DNA from: Glutamicibacter uratoxydans
GTDB taxonomy: Bacteria > Actinomycetota > Actinomycetes > Actinomycetales > Micrococcaceae
Assembly: GCF_006539925.1 (NCBI RefSeq)
Contig: NZ_BJNY01000013.1
Coordinates: forward strand, 46,280 to 110,279
Reading direction: 5' to 3'
Length of the DNA stretch: 64,000 bases
Shown here: positions 42,322-50,734 of the stretch, piece by piece
Layout: every line of letters begins with the position of its first letter
How positions within the stretch are numbered: the first letter of the stretch is position 1
Notes under the pieces: model-generated
The model's input: only the letters and a program-made list of their open reading frames with translations
What the model was told of the DNA's origin: nothing
Database searches by the model: none
Program-made: the position numbers and the translations under genes

Positions 42322-43116
42322 ATGATCTCAGCTTCCGACGTGTCCGCTGGATATGACGGGCAGATGATTGTCCACGGTGCTGGGCTACATGTTGACAGCG
42401 GCGAGGTGCTTGGACTGATCGGTCCCAACGGTAGCGGCAAAAGCACGTTTCTCAAGACGCTGTATGCAGCTCTGCGCCCGCGAGCCGGGCTTGTTACCGT
42501 GGATGGTCAGCCGATTGGCGAATTGCGCGGCACCGCCCTGGCACGCCGTGTGGCGGTGGTGGCTCAAGAATCTCCGGGAGATCTTCCGGTGACCGTGGCC
42601 GAAACGGTGCTCCTGGGACGATCTCCGCATCGTGGCGCCCTTGCTTCATTTACGGTAGAGGACCATCGCACCGCTGCCTCGGCCCTGAGGATGCTTGAGG
42701 TGCGGCACCTTGCAGATCGAAGCTACGCAACGCTGTCAGGTGGAGAGAAGCAGCGAGTTCTCATGGCCCGCGCCCTAGCCCAGCAGGCCGATCACCTGTT
42801 GCTCGATGAGCCGACCAATCATTTGGATATCCGGTATCAACACGAACTATTGGATCTTGTGGGGCGGCTGGGGCTGACCACAGTTGTTGTCCTGCATGAT
42901 CTGAATTTGGCCGCCCGATACTGCACCAAACTCGTCTTGCTCTCTGAAGGGCGAATCGTGGCGGCCGGAACACCGGTAGAGGTATTAAAACCAGAACTTC
43001 TGAACGAGGTTTATGGAATTACTGTCGAACAGGTTTATACGGATGGATGTCTGCAGCTGCTTTTCAGCATGCCTTCCGAACAGCTCGGGGTGGGGACCCT
43101 TGATCTGGAACATTAA
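42322..43116 (+). CDS. ABC transporter ATP-binding protein (FepC/BtuD type)
   Basis: A 264-residue ATPase. Walker A is GPNGSGKST (residues 34-42), the signature is LSGGEKQRVLMARALAQ (138-154) and Walker B is LLLDEPTNHLDI (160-170), followed by the switch histidine in VVVLHDLN. It follows the permease by 28 bases and completes the siderophore/B12-type importer with the lipoprotein encoded at the head of the operon. A perfect hairpin follows the stop. Confidence 0.95.
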   Translation: MISASDVSAGYDGQMIVHGAGLHVDSGEVLGLIGPNGSGKSTFLKTLYAALRPRAGLVTVDGQPIGELRGTALARRVAVVAQESPGDLPVTVAETVLLGRSPHRGALASFTVEDHRTAASALRMLEVRHLADRSYATLSGGEKQRVLMARALAQQADHLLLDEPTNHLDIRYQHELLDLVGRLGLTTVVVLHDLNLAARYCTKLVLLSEGRIVAAGTPVEVLKPELLNEVYGITVEQVYTDGCLQLLFSMPSEQLGVGTLDLEH

Positions 43117-43122
43117 ATGGCA

Positions 43123-43150
43123 GCTGCTCCCGCCGCAGGGCGGGAGCAGC
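43123..43150. terminator. Perfect hairpin ending the metallophore operon
   Basis: GCTGCTCCCGCC and GGCGGGAGCAGC pair over 12 bases around the loop gcag. A second GC-rich inverted repeat (CCGGGG/CCCCGG) follows at about 43153-43172. No T run is present, but it lies between convergent genes and should end transcription from both sides. Confidence 0.65.
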
Positions 43151-43198
43151 GACCGGGGGTAGTCGGCCCCGGGCAGTTAGTTCGAAACTGCGGTGAAA

Positions 43199-44029
43199 TT
43201 AGCCATTGAACTGGTCCGGGTGTGGGCCGGTGCGGCCGTCGCGGTCCAGTGCATCGATGCTTGCCAGCTCGTCGCTGGTCAGCTCGAAGCCGAACAGGTC
43301 CAGGTTTGCGGCGATGCGCGATGGGGTGACCGACTTAGGAATGATGACGCGCCCCTCCTGCAGGTGCCAGCGCAGGATCACCTGGGCCGCGGTGGCCTTA
43401 TGGGCCTCGGCGATAGCAAGGATGGTCTCATCGGTAAGCATGGCGCCCTGTGCCAGCGGGCTCCATGCCTCGGTCACGATGCCATGCTTGGTGTTCGCCG
43501 CGATGACTTCGCGGTTCTGCAGGGCTGGGTGCAGCTCGACCTGGTTGATGGCGGGAACGATGCTCGAAGCCTCGATTAGCTTCTCCAGGTGTGCAGGCTG
43601 GAAGTTGGAGACGCCGATGGCGCGGATCTTTTTCTCTGCGTACAGCTTCTCCAGCGCCTTCCACGAATCCACGTAGAGTTCCTTGGCAGGTGCTGGCCAG
43701 TGGATCAGGTACAGGTCAAGGTAGTCCAGACCCAAACGCTGCAGGCTCTCATCGAAGGCCTTCAGGGTTTCTTCGTAGCCCAGGTCTGCGATCCACAGCT
43801 TGGAGGTGATGAACAGTTCATCGCGGGCAATGCCGGATTCTGCCAGCGCCTTGCCAACGCCTTCTTCATTGCCGTAGATGGCAGCGGTGTCGATGCTGCG
43901 GTAGCCGGCCTTCAGCGCTTCGGCAACGGCGGCGGTGGTTTCCTCGTTCGGCACCTGGAAGACGCCGAAGCCTACCTGTGGCATTTCTACGCCGTTGTTC
44001 AGGGTGATGGTTGGGATTGCGGTAGTCAT
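43199..44029 (-). CDS. Aldo/keto reductase (2,5-diketogluconate reductase type)
   Basis: A 276-residue NADPH-dependent oxidoreductase with the AKR barrel. Signatures are GYRSIDTAAIYGNEEGVGKAL (with Asp and Tyr of the tetrad), LIHWPAP (His), KIRAIGVSNF and the C-terminal VIIPKSVTPSRIAANLDLFGFEL. It reduces aldehydes or ketones; the exact substrate is unknown. AGGAG precedes the ATG at 44029. It follows the MFS gene by 58 bases on the same strand and is probably in its operon. Confidence 0.94.
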   Translation of the reverse strand: MTTAIPTITLNNGVEMPQVGFGVFQVPNEETTAAVAEALKAGYRSIDTAAIYGNEEGVGKALAESGIARDELFITSKLWIADLGYEETLKAFDESLQRLGLDYLDLYLIHWPAPAKELYVDSWKALEKLYAEKKIRAIGVSNFQPAHLEKLIEASSIVPAINQVELHPALQNREVIAANTKHGIVTEAWSPLAQGAMLTDETILAIAEAHKATAAQVILRWHLQEGRVIIPKSVTPSRIAANLDLFGFELTSDELASIDALDRDGRTGPHPDQFNG

Positions 44030-44087
44030 GAGACTCTCCTTATGTGGATGGTTGATAAAGAAGGGAAGATGTGAATTCTGTCTGCGC

Positions 44088-45269
44088 CTAGTTGACGGCA
44101 ACTAGTTCAACAGGCTGGGCGTTGAGCTTCTTGGCGGTCCCCGCTGCGACAAGCATCAGCAGCAGTGCGGCGACGGTGATGGCCGCGCCAATCCAGATCG
44201 GCGAGGTGTAGCCAAGTCCTGCCGCGATGCCTACGCCGCCGGCCCAGGCGCCCAGTGCGTTGCCCACGTTGAAGGCGCCGATGTTGGCACCCGAGGCCAG
44301 CGTAGGAGCCGAACCTGCGTACTGCATGATGCGGGACTGCAGGCCTGGAACCGTGCCGAAGCCGAACCCGCCCATGAGGAACAGGGCGATGATGGTAGCG
44401 ATCTGGCTGGTGGCCAGTGCGCCGAAGCCGATCAGCACTACCAGCAGCGCGCCGATGAAGATCAGCAGGGTGCGGTCGATGTTTCCGTCGGCCATGCGGC
44501 CGCCGAGCCAGTTGCCCACGAACAGGCCCACGCCGAACAGGACCAGCAGCCACGGCACGGTAGCGGAGGCGAAGCCCGAAACTTCGGTCAGGGTGTAGGC
44601 GATGTAGGTGAAGGCGCCGAACATGCCGCCGTAGCCGAGCACGGTGACTCCGAGGGAGAGCCATACCTGCGAGTTGCGGAAGGCTCCCAGTTCCTTGCGC
44701 AGCGAGATCTGCTCGCCGACGTGCTTGAGCACTGGGACCAGGAAGATGATGCCGACCAGGGCGAGTACGCCGATACCGGAGATGGCCCAGAAGGTTGCAC
44801 GCCAGCCGGCCTGCTGGCCCAGGAAGGTGCCGAAGGGGACGCCGAGCACATTGGCGGCAGTCAGGCCGGTGAACATGATGGCGATGGCGCGGGCCTTCTT
44901 ATCGGCCGGGACTAGGTCCGCGGCGACCACCGAGCCGATGCCGAAGAATGCTCCATGGCACAGGGCCGCGATAATGCGGCCAATCATTGCCACCGTGTAG
45001 CTCGGCGCCACCGCAGTGAGCGTGTTGCCGATGATGAACAGCACCAGCAGTCCGACGAGGACCGGCTTGCGCGGCAAGCGGACGGTGGCGGCGGTCAGGC
45101 CCAGGGCTCCGACAACCACGCTCAAGGCGTAGCCGGAAATCAGCCAGCCGGCGGCAGCCTCGCTCACGGCGAAGTCCGCGGCAACCTCGGGCAGCAGGCC
45201 CATGATGACGAATTCGGTCAGGCCGATGCCGAAGGCACCTATGGCCAGTGCAATAAGACCGAGCGGCAT
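44088..45269 (-). CDS. MFS transporter (AraJ/DHA1-type efflux)
   Basis: A 393-residue drug/sugar-efflux-type major facilitator with twelve membrane segments. It opens with PLGLIALAIGAFGIGLTEFVIMGLLPEVAADFAVSEAAAGWLISGYALSVVVGA, the pattern of the AraJ/Ydhp group (GxxEFV), and has the loop motif RLPRKPVLVGLL. The ATG has AGGAG upstream. It is divergent from a MarR gene with two related inverted repeats between them, so it is the likely MarR target. Confidence 0.92.
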   Translation of the reverse strand: MPLGLIALAIGAFGIGLTEFVIMGLLPEVAADFAVSEAAAGWLISGYALSVVVGALGLTAATVRLPRKPVLVGLLVLFIIGNTLTAVAPSYTVAMIGRIIAALCHGAFFGIGSVVAADLVPADKKARAIAIMFTGLTAANVLGVPFGTFLGQQAGWRATFWAISGIGVLALVGIIFLVPVLKHVGEQISLRKELGAFRNSQVWLSLGVTVLGYGGMFGAFTYIAYTLTEVSGFASATVPWLLVLFGVGLFVGNWLGGRMADGNIDRTLLIFIGALLVVLIGFGALATSQIATIIALFLMGGFGFGTVPGLQSRIMQYAGSAPTLASGANIGAFNVGNALGAWAGGVGIAAGLGYTSPIWIGAAITVAALLLMLVAAGTAKKLNAQPVELVAVN

Positions 45270-45300
45270 AGCGTTACTCCTGATAGACTAGAGATAGATA

Positions 45301-45351
45301 GTTGCAGACGCTTGTTATTGCGTCGATGAATACAATGGTTGCATACGCAAC
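45301..45351. promoter_or_regulatory. Two MarR-type operator candidates
   Basis: GTTGC-ATAC-GCAAC (45338-45351) is an inverted repeat; GTTGCAGACGCTTG (45301-45314) matches it at 10 of 14 positions. Both lie between the divergent MFS and MarR genes, where a MarR dimer would control both directions. Confidence 0.55.
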
Positions 45352-45383
45352 TAATAAGCGCAAGCAATGATCTGGAGGAAATT

Positions 45384-45830
45384 ATGGGAATCGCAGATGA
45401 CGCTGTCGAAATCCGCGCCCGCGGATGGCGTACTTTGGCGGCTTTGCACGGAATTATCGACGCCGCATTGGAAAAAGACCTCAGCAAGGAGGTCGGCCTT
45501 TCTGTGGTGGAGTACACACTTTTGGACGCGCTGAACCGCCAGGACGGCTGGCATATGCGCATGGCCCAGCTAGCCCGCGCCACAGCATTGAGCCCCAGTG
45601 CCACCACCCGTCTGGTCACCCGGCTTGAAGACCGCAACCTGCTCTCGCGCGTCCTCTGCGCAGATGACCGCCGAGGCATTTATACAGAGCTGACGCCGAT
45701 CGGCCAGGACCTGTACCAGCGGGCCAAGCCGATCCACGATGCCACATTGGAGCGTGTTTTGGCGCAGGCCGAAGAGCAGCCGGAACTCGCCCCCTTGGCT
45801 CGGATCCTGCACCAGATCCCCGCCTCATAG
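45384..45830 (+). CDS. MarR family transcriptional regulator
   Basis: A 148-residue winged-helix repressor. The DNA-binding part is LSVVEYTLLDALNRQDGWHMRMAQLARATALSPSATTRLVTRLEDRNLLSRVLCADDRRGIYTELT (about residues 40-105), with the wing motif DRRG. GGAGG lies upstream of the ATG at 45384, which I prefer over an upstream ATG at 45339 inside the operator. It is divergent from the MFS gene and 25 bases before the HAD gene. Confidence 0.93.
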   Translation: MGIADDAVEIRARGWRTLAALHGIIDAALEKDLSKEVGLSVVEYTLLDALNRQDGWHMRMAQLARATALSPSATTRLVTRLEDRNLLSRVLCADDRRGIYTELTPIGQDLYQRAKPIHDATLERVLAQAEEQPELAPLARILHQIPAS

Positions 45831-45855
45831 CAACAACTGAAAGGACCCACGCACC

Positions 45856-46527
45856 GTGGAACCAAAATTTTCAGCCGTGCTCTTTGACTGCGATGGAGTA
45901 CTCGTCGACTCGGAATCGATTACGAATTCCGTGCTGCGTCAGATGCTCATAGAGCTGGGCTGGGATATCAGTGCAGAGGAATGCATCCGCATCTTCATCG
46001 GAAAAGCCCTGAAGGACCAGTGGGAACCGATTTTGGAACACACCGGCGTGCGCATCGACGAAGCCTGGATTGCTTCTTTCAGGGCACGGCGCGATACGGC
46101 GCTGCGCACCGACTTGCAGCCGATCACCGGCGCAGTCAAGGCAGTGAAAGCGATCCACGAGCTCTACGGCGAGAATATCGCCTGCGTCACCGGGGCGGAC
46201 CGGGCCAAGGTGGAAATGCAACTGGAAATCGCTGGCCTGTCCAAATACTTCGGCGACAGGGTCTTCAGCGGAATGGAATGCGCCAAGTCCAAGCCAGCCC
46301 CCGACGTCTACCTGACCGCGGCGGCATCTCTAGGCATCGACCCCGAAAAGGCGCTGGTCATTGAAGACACTGCCACCGGCGCAACTGCGGGGATCGGCGC
46401 CGGAGCCACGGTCTTCGGCTTCTCCAATAACGGGCCGACCAGCACGGCGCCGCAGAAGCTGCTCGATGCAGGCGCCGCCCACGTCTTCAACGACATGGCC
46501 GAGCTGCCGGACCTGGCCTCGCATTAG
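45856..46527 (+). CDS. HAD family phosphatase (beta-phosphoglucomutase/GPH-like)
   Basis: A 223-residue HAD subfamily IA hydrolase. Motif I is AVLFDCDGVLVDSES (residues 7-21) with the nucleophile Asp; motif II is ACVTGADRAKVE; motif III Lys is in CAKSKPAPDVYLTAA; motif IV is VIEDTATGATAG. The helical cap follows motif I. It resembles the sugar-phosphate phosphatase/YieH group. The start is a GTG 25 bases after marR, so it may be in the marR transcript. A bidirectional terminator follows. Confidence 0.92.
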   Translation: MEPKFSAVLFDCDGVLVDSESITNSVLRQMLIELGWDISAEECIRIFIGKALKDQWEPILEHTGVRIDEAWIASFRARRDTALRTDLQPITGAVKAVKAIHELYGENIACVTGADRAKVEMQLEIAGLSKYFGDRVFSGMECAKSKPAPDVYLTAAASLGIDPEKALVIEDTATGATAGIGAGATVFGFSNNGPTSTAPQKLLDAGAAHVFNDMAELPDLASH

Positions 46528-46536
46528 ACAAAGAAA

Positions 46537-46577
46537 AATCGCTCAGAATCCCTACTCGCAAGGGACTCTGAGCGATT
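46537..46577. terminator. Bidirectional terminator
   Basis: AATCGCTCAGA-A-TCCCT pairs with AGGGA-C-TCTGAGCGATT around a seven-base loop, with an A/C mismatch that is G-U on the minus strand. The minus-strand side is followed by TTTTTCTTT. It serves the oxidoreductase gene and the HAD gene. Confidence 0.85.
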
Positions 46578-46581
46578 CGCT

Positions 46582-47763
46582 TTAGCGCACGCTTTCGGTG
46601 CTCTGGTTGGCGGCGAAGTACCGCAGCGTCGACTCTTCCAGCTGCGGGATCTGCAGGGCTTCGCCTTGCGAGCGCAGCGACCTGGCGCCCAGATCCCCGA
46701 CTGCCACCGCGGCGCGTGCTGCCACCGGCGACGTTTCCGTGGCGCCTCCGTCCTTGGCGAAGCGCAGGAATTCGGCAATCAGATTCGGGTCGGCTCCGCC
46801 GTGGTCTGCTTCGTCGCCGAGGACCTCGACTTTCTGATCCGGCTCGGTAAAGCCATGCGTTGTCCTGGTGGTCCAGACATGGATGAAATCTCCCGGGCCG
46901 TCGCCGAAGTTCTCGATCCTTCCCTTGGTCCCGATCACCGTATAGTTGCGCCAGTAGTCCGGTGTGAAGTGGCACTGCTGATAGGAAGCCAGCACCCCAT
47001 TGTCCAGCTTCATCTGGACCATCGAGATGTCTTCGACGTCTAAGTTCGGGTTCAAGGCAGTCTGTTCGGCTGGCGGCCAGTTCTCCAGCGAGAACCAGTC
47101 GCGCAGCCGGCGGTCGGCATTGTCCCGGCGGTCAACCACGTCCCCATAAACTGCCAGGGAGCCGATGCCGGAGACCTGGGTACTGTAGCCGCCGGCAAGC
47201 CAGTGGATCACATCGATGTCATGGGCGCCCTTCTGCAGCAGCAGGGTGTTGCTGTAGCGGCGCTCGGCGTGCCAGTCCTTGAAATAGTAGTCCCCGCCGT
47301 TGCCGACGAAGTGCCGGCACCAAACGGCTTTGACCTCGCCGATGGTTCCCTCGTCGATCATCTGCTTCATCTGCCAGATCACTGGCATGTGGCGCATGTT
47401 GTGCCCAACATAGAGCCTGGTCCCGGTGCGCTGCGCGGTGGCGAGAATCTCGTCGGCCGCCTCGATGCTGATGTCCAGCGGCTTCTCGACAAAGGTGGGA
47501 ATGCCTGCCTCCAGCGTCTGCACCACGACGTCCCGGTGCGTGTAGTCGGGGGTCAAGACGAGCACCGCGTCGATTCCCGAGTCCAGCAGTTCCTGCAGGT
47601 CCCCGGTGATCTGCGCATCCGGCAGTGCCGCGGCGGCGTCTTCGCGGCCTCGCTGGCTGGTGTCGCAGACGATGCTGACGACGCTGCCCTCCCCCGGGCG
47701 CTGCAGGTGGCGGTGCAATGAGGACCGAAGACCAAACCCAATAATTCCGACCTTGAGGTCCAT
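46582..47763 (-). CDS. Gfo/Idh/MocA family oxidoreductase
   Basis: A 393-residue NAD(P)-dependent sugar or inositol-type dehydrogenase. The Rossmann start is KVGIIGFGLRSSLHRHLQ (residues 4-21), the catalytic lysine motif is PTFVEKPLDISIEAADEIL (about 89-107), and the C-terminal domain has HDIDVIHWLAGGYSTQVSGIGSL. The N-terminal loop is GFGLRS, as in the family. It is the last gene of the ROK-regulated transporter locus and probably oxidises the imported sugar. It starts 49 bases after the oppF-like gene. Confidence 0.93.
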   Translation of the reverse strand: MDLKVGIIGFGLRSSLHRHLQRPGEGSVVSIVCDTSQRGREDAAAALPDAQITGDLQELLDSGIDAVLVLTPDYTHRDVVVQTLEAGIPTFVEKPLDISIEAADEILATAQRTGTRLYVGHNMRHMPVIWQMKQMIDEGTIGEVKAVWCRHFVGNGGDYYFKDWHAERRYSNTLLLQKGAHDIDVIHWLAGGYSTQVSGIGSLAVYGDVVDRRDNADRRLRDWFSLENWPPAEQTALNPNLDVEDISMVQMKLDNGVLASYQQCHFTPDYWRNYTVIGTKGRIENFGDGPGDFIHVWTTRTTHGFTEPDQKVEVLGDEADHGGADPNLIAEFLRFAKDGGATETSPVAARAAVAVGDLGARSLRSQGEALQIPQLEESTLRYFAANQSTESVR

Positions 47764-47812
47764 TAATAGTTCTCCTTGTCATAGCTGGCGTCATGTCTGA
47801 CTGCCATAAAAA

Positions 47813-48850
47813 TTAGTTCAAGCGTCCCGCGAGCGGCCCAGGGAAGAAGCATCTCACCTGATGCCCCTGAGCCGTTTCTTCCAGATCCGGTTCGCTGGCC
47901 GAGCAGCTGGGCTGCGCAATGGGACACCGGGTGTGGAAGCGGCATCCGGCGGGCGGGTCAATGGGCGAGGGCGGATCTCCTTGCAGCATGATCAGTTCGC
48001 GTGCGGTATTTGACCCCTGCCGCAGCTCCGGAGCAGCCGACAGCAGTGCCTGGGTGTAGGGGTGGGAGCTGTGGTCGTAGACCTGTGCGTAGCTTCCCTG
48101 CTCGACAACTCGGCCCAGATACATGGTTGCCACAGCGTCAGAAATGTGCCGGACAATCTGCAGGTCGTGGGCGATGAAAACAAAGCTGAGCCCCAATTCG
48201 CGCTGCAGGTCCTGCAGCAGATTGACCACCTGGGCGCGGACCGATACGTCCAAGGCCGATACTGCCTCGTCGCAGATCAGCACCTTGGGATTCAGTGCGA
48301 TCCCCCGGGCAATGCCGATGCGCTGCTGCTGCCCGCCCGAGAAGTTGTGCGGGTAGCGGCCCAGGTGGTCGGGGTTCAGCCCCACCAGTTCCATCAGCTC
48401 GGCGATCTTCGCCTTCCGGCCGCCCTTTGGAACCAGGTCGGGGTGAATCTCAAAGGGTTCTGAAAGGATCTGCTCGACGGTCATTCTCGGGTCCAGCGAG
48501 GCGTAGGGGTCCTGGAAGATCAGCTGGATGTTGCGCCGCATCGCTGCGCGTTCGGCCCCGCGCAGTTCGTTGATGTCAACGCCGTCAAACAGGACCTTGC
48601 CCTCGGTGGGCTTTTCAAGGCCTGAAAGCACCCTGGCCAGCGTCGACTTGCCGCAGCCGCTCTCCCCGATGATTCCCAAGGTCTGCGATCCCAAGACCTT
48701 CAAATCGACCCCGTCCAGTGCCTTGACTACCTTCTTGGGAGCAAAAGGCATGGGCTTGGCCACCGGATAATGCATTTTGATGCCGCGAAGTTCCATGATG
48801 GGACTGCTGGCTACTGCCCGTTCGTCGTTGTCAATTGCTGTATGCAACAT
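47813..48850 (-). CDS. Oligopeptide/oligosaccharide ABC transporter ATPase (OppF type)
   Basis: A 345-residue ATPase. Walker A is IGESGCGKSTLARVLSGLEKPTEG, the signature is FSGGQQQRIGIARGIALNPKVLICDEAVSALD with Walker B, and the C-terminal Opp extension has CRFHTRCPIAQPSCSASEPDL. The ATG at 48850 lies inside the end of oppD with AAAGG nine bases upstream; longer frame upstream belongs to oppD. It pairs with the OppD-type ATPase as a heterodimer. Confidence 0.93.
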   Translation of the reverse strand: MLHTAIDNDERAVASSPIMELRGIKMHYPVAKPMPFAPKKVVKALDGVDLKVLGSQTLGIIGESGCGKSTLARVLSGLEKPTEGKVLFDGVDINELRGAERAAMRRNIQLIFQDPYASLDPRMTVEQILSEPFEIHPDLVPKGGRKAKIAELMELVGLNPDHLGRYPHNFSGGQQQRIGIARGIALNPKVLICDEAVSALDVSVRAQVVNLLQDLQRELGLSFVFIAHDLQIVRHISDAVATMYLGRVVEQGSYAQVYDHSSHPYTQALLSAAPELRQGSNTARELIMLQGDPPSPIDPPAGCRFHTRCPIAQPSCSASEPDLEETAQGHQVRCFFPGPLAGRLN

Positions 48851-49826
48851 TGGAGGCAACCTTTCCCGAGTGGAAGCATGCTGAGGTGCGGCCTGCGCCA
48901 ACCGATTCCAGCGGCGGCGCCGACGAAGAACACTGCTCATCGGCCAGCGGACAGCGGTTGGCAAAAGAACAGCCGCGCGGCAGCGCAAGCAGGTCCGGCG
49001 GGCTGCCTTCGATGGCTGGAAGCCGCCGTCCTTTCAAGTCCTCGTTGGCCACTGATTGGGACAGGCCAAGGGTATAGGGATGGCGTGGATCGCCGAGCAC
49101 GTGGGCTGTAGGCCCCTGCTCAACAATGCGGCCGGCATACATGACAGCTACTTGGTCTGTCACTTCTCGGACGACCGAGATGTCATGGGTGATCAAGATC
49201 AGGCCCATATTGTTTTCCGCCTGCTGCTCTTTGAGCAGTTCAAGAATCTGTGCCTGCACGGTGACGTCCAAGGCGGTGGTCGGCTCGTCGGCAATCAGCA
49301 GCTGCGGGTCGAGCGCCAACGCCATCGCGATGACGATTCGCTGGCGCATTCCTCCGGAGAACTGGTGGGGATAGTCGTTGACTCGGCTGGCTGCGGCAGG
49401 GATGCGAACCCGGTCCATCATCTCGATCGCCGCTGCCTTGGCGGCCTTCCTGCTATAGCCCCGGTGGACCCGGTAGAGTTCACCGATTTGCCGTCCCACC
49501 GGATGCACTGGGTTCAGCGCGCTCAGCGCATCTTGGAACACCATGGACATCACCGGGCCGGTAAGCTGGCGGCGGCGCTTGGCGGTGGCGGTGAGCAGGT
49601 CTTCGCCCTCCAACAGAATTTCTCCGCCGTTGATTTTTGCTGGCGGCATGTCCAGCAGCCCCATGATGGTGCGAGCTGTCACCGATTTGCCGGAACCTGA
49701 TTCGCCGAGAATTCCCAGTGACTGTCCGTGTTCCAGGCTCAGGTTCACGCCATTGATCGCCGTGGCCGTCCCCTGGGCGGTGGAGAATTGGACGCGAAGG
49801 TCACGTACTTCAAGAAGCTGCGTCAT
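48831..49826 (-). CDS. Oligopeptide/oligosaccharide ABC transporter ATPase (OppD type)
   Basis: A 331-residue ATPase. Walker A is GILGESGSGKSVTARTIMGLLDMPP, followed by the D-type linker SMVFQDALSALNPVHPVGRQIGE, the signature FSGGMRQRIVIAMALALDPQLLIADEPTTALD, and the C-terminal CSFANRCPLADEQC. It overlaps the permease stop by one base and the oppF-like gene by 20 bases. Confidence 0.95.
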   Translation of the reverse strand: MTQLLEVRDLRVQFSTAQGTATAINGVNLSLEHGQSLGILGESGSGKSVTARTIMGLLDMPPAKINGGEILLEGEDLLTATAKRRRQLTGPVMSMVFQDALSALNPVHPVGRQIGELYRVHRGYSRKAAKAAAIEMMDRVRIPAAASRVNDYPHQFSGGMRQRIVIAMALALDPQLLIADEPTTALDVTVQAQILELLKEQQAENNMGLILITHDISVVREVTDQVAVMYAGRIVEQGPTAHVLGDPRHPYTLGLSQSVANEDLKGRRLPAIEGSPPDLLALPRGCSFANRCPLADEQCSSSAPPLESVGAGRTSACFHSGKVASNVAYSN

Positions 49827-50734
49827 TACTTGCCCTTCGGATCAAATTCGTCGCGCAGGGCTTCGCCAAAGAGGACGAAGCCAAGCACTGTCACGGTGAG
49901 GAAAATCGCCGGGAAAATCAGCAGATGCGGGGCTGCGTCAATGTAGTCCCTAGCGGCTGCAAGCTGCAGGCCCCAGGAGACTGCCGGCGGCGTCAGTCCG
50001 ATGCCGATGAATGTCAGGCCAGCTTCGGCAGAGATCATTCCGCCGACGCCAAGCGTCTGCAGGACCAGCAGCGGAGTGATGGCGTTGGGGACAATATGCT
50101 TTTTGATAATGCGGCCGTTGGAAGCTCCCAGAAGCTTGGCGGCCTGAACATACTCGCGGTTGCGCACTTCAAGCACCGAAGAGCGCATGAAACGCACACC
50201 GCCTGGCCAGCTGAACAGCGCCAGTGCAAAGATCACTGTCCAGATATTGCGCTGCCCGAACAGCTGCAGGACGACGATTGCCGCCAGGATGAACGGAAGA
50301 CCAAAGGCCATGTCGCAGATGCGGGAGATCAATGCGTCAATCCAGCCGCCGAAGTATCCGGCAATGGCTCCCACAACCGCGGCAATGCCGAAGGCAATGG
50401 CTGATACCACGATGCCCACCAGGATGGAGGCGCGGGCCCCATAGATGATGTTGGTGTAATAGTCGCAGCCTTGAATGTCGATGCCGAAGATATGCGCCGC
50501 GCTCGGTGGCTGGTTGGTCAGCAGGATGTCGCAGTTCTCGGTGGGCCCGGGTCCAAAGCCGGTAAAAATCTGCGGAAAGGCGGCCATCAGGATCATGAGC
50601 AGCACAATGGTGCCCGAAATGGCGAAGCGCGGGCGCAGCCACCAGCGGCGGTGGGCTCCGCGCATTGGGCTCGGAGCCCGGTCGACGGCATCCGCGCCGT
50701 CTGATGTCGAGATTGTCGTAATCGTTGTGCTCAT
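49826..50734 (-). CDS. ABC transporter permease (OppC type)
   Basis: A 302-residue inner-membrane permease of the OppBC family: a basic N-terminus with MRGAHRRWWLRPRF, a first membrane segment near residue 37, an extracytoplasmic loop (NCDILLTNQPPSAAHIFGIDIQGCDYYTNIIYGARASILVG) typical of OppC, and the EAA loop VQAAKLLGASNGRIIKKHIVPNAITPLLV (about 196-224). It overlaps the OppB-type gene by four bases. Confidence 0.95.
   Translation of the reverse strand: MSTTITTISTSDGADAVDRAPSPMRGAHRRWWLRPRFAISGTIVLLMILMAAFPQIFTGFGPGPTENCDILLTNQPPSAAHIFGIDIQGCDYYTNIIYGARASILVGIVVSAIAFGIAAVVGAIAGYFGGWIDALISRICDMAFGLPFILAAIVVLQLFGQRNIWTVIFALALFSWPGGVRFMRSSVLEVRNREYVQAAKLLGASNGRIIKKHIVPNAITPLLVLQTLGVGGMISAEAGLTFIGIGLTPPAVSWGLQLAAARDYIDAAPHLLIFPAIFLTVTVLGFVLFGEALRDEFDPKGK

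Noticed and set aside
43153..43172. Second inverted repeat (CCGGGG/CCCCGG) as a separate regulatory site
   Set aside because: Short, GC-rich and next to a terminator between convergent genes; more simply part of the termination region.
45339..45383. Upstream ATG as the MarR start
   Set aside because: It lies within the operator repeat and lacks a ribosome site, while the ATG at 45384 has GGAGG at the right distance.
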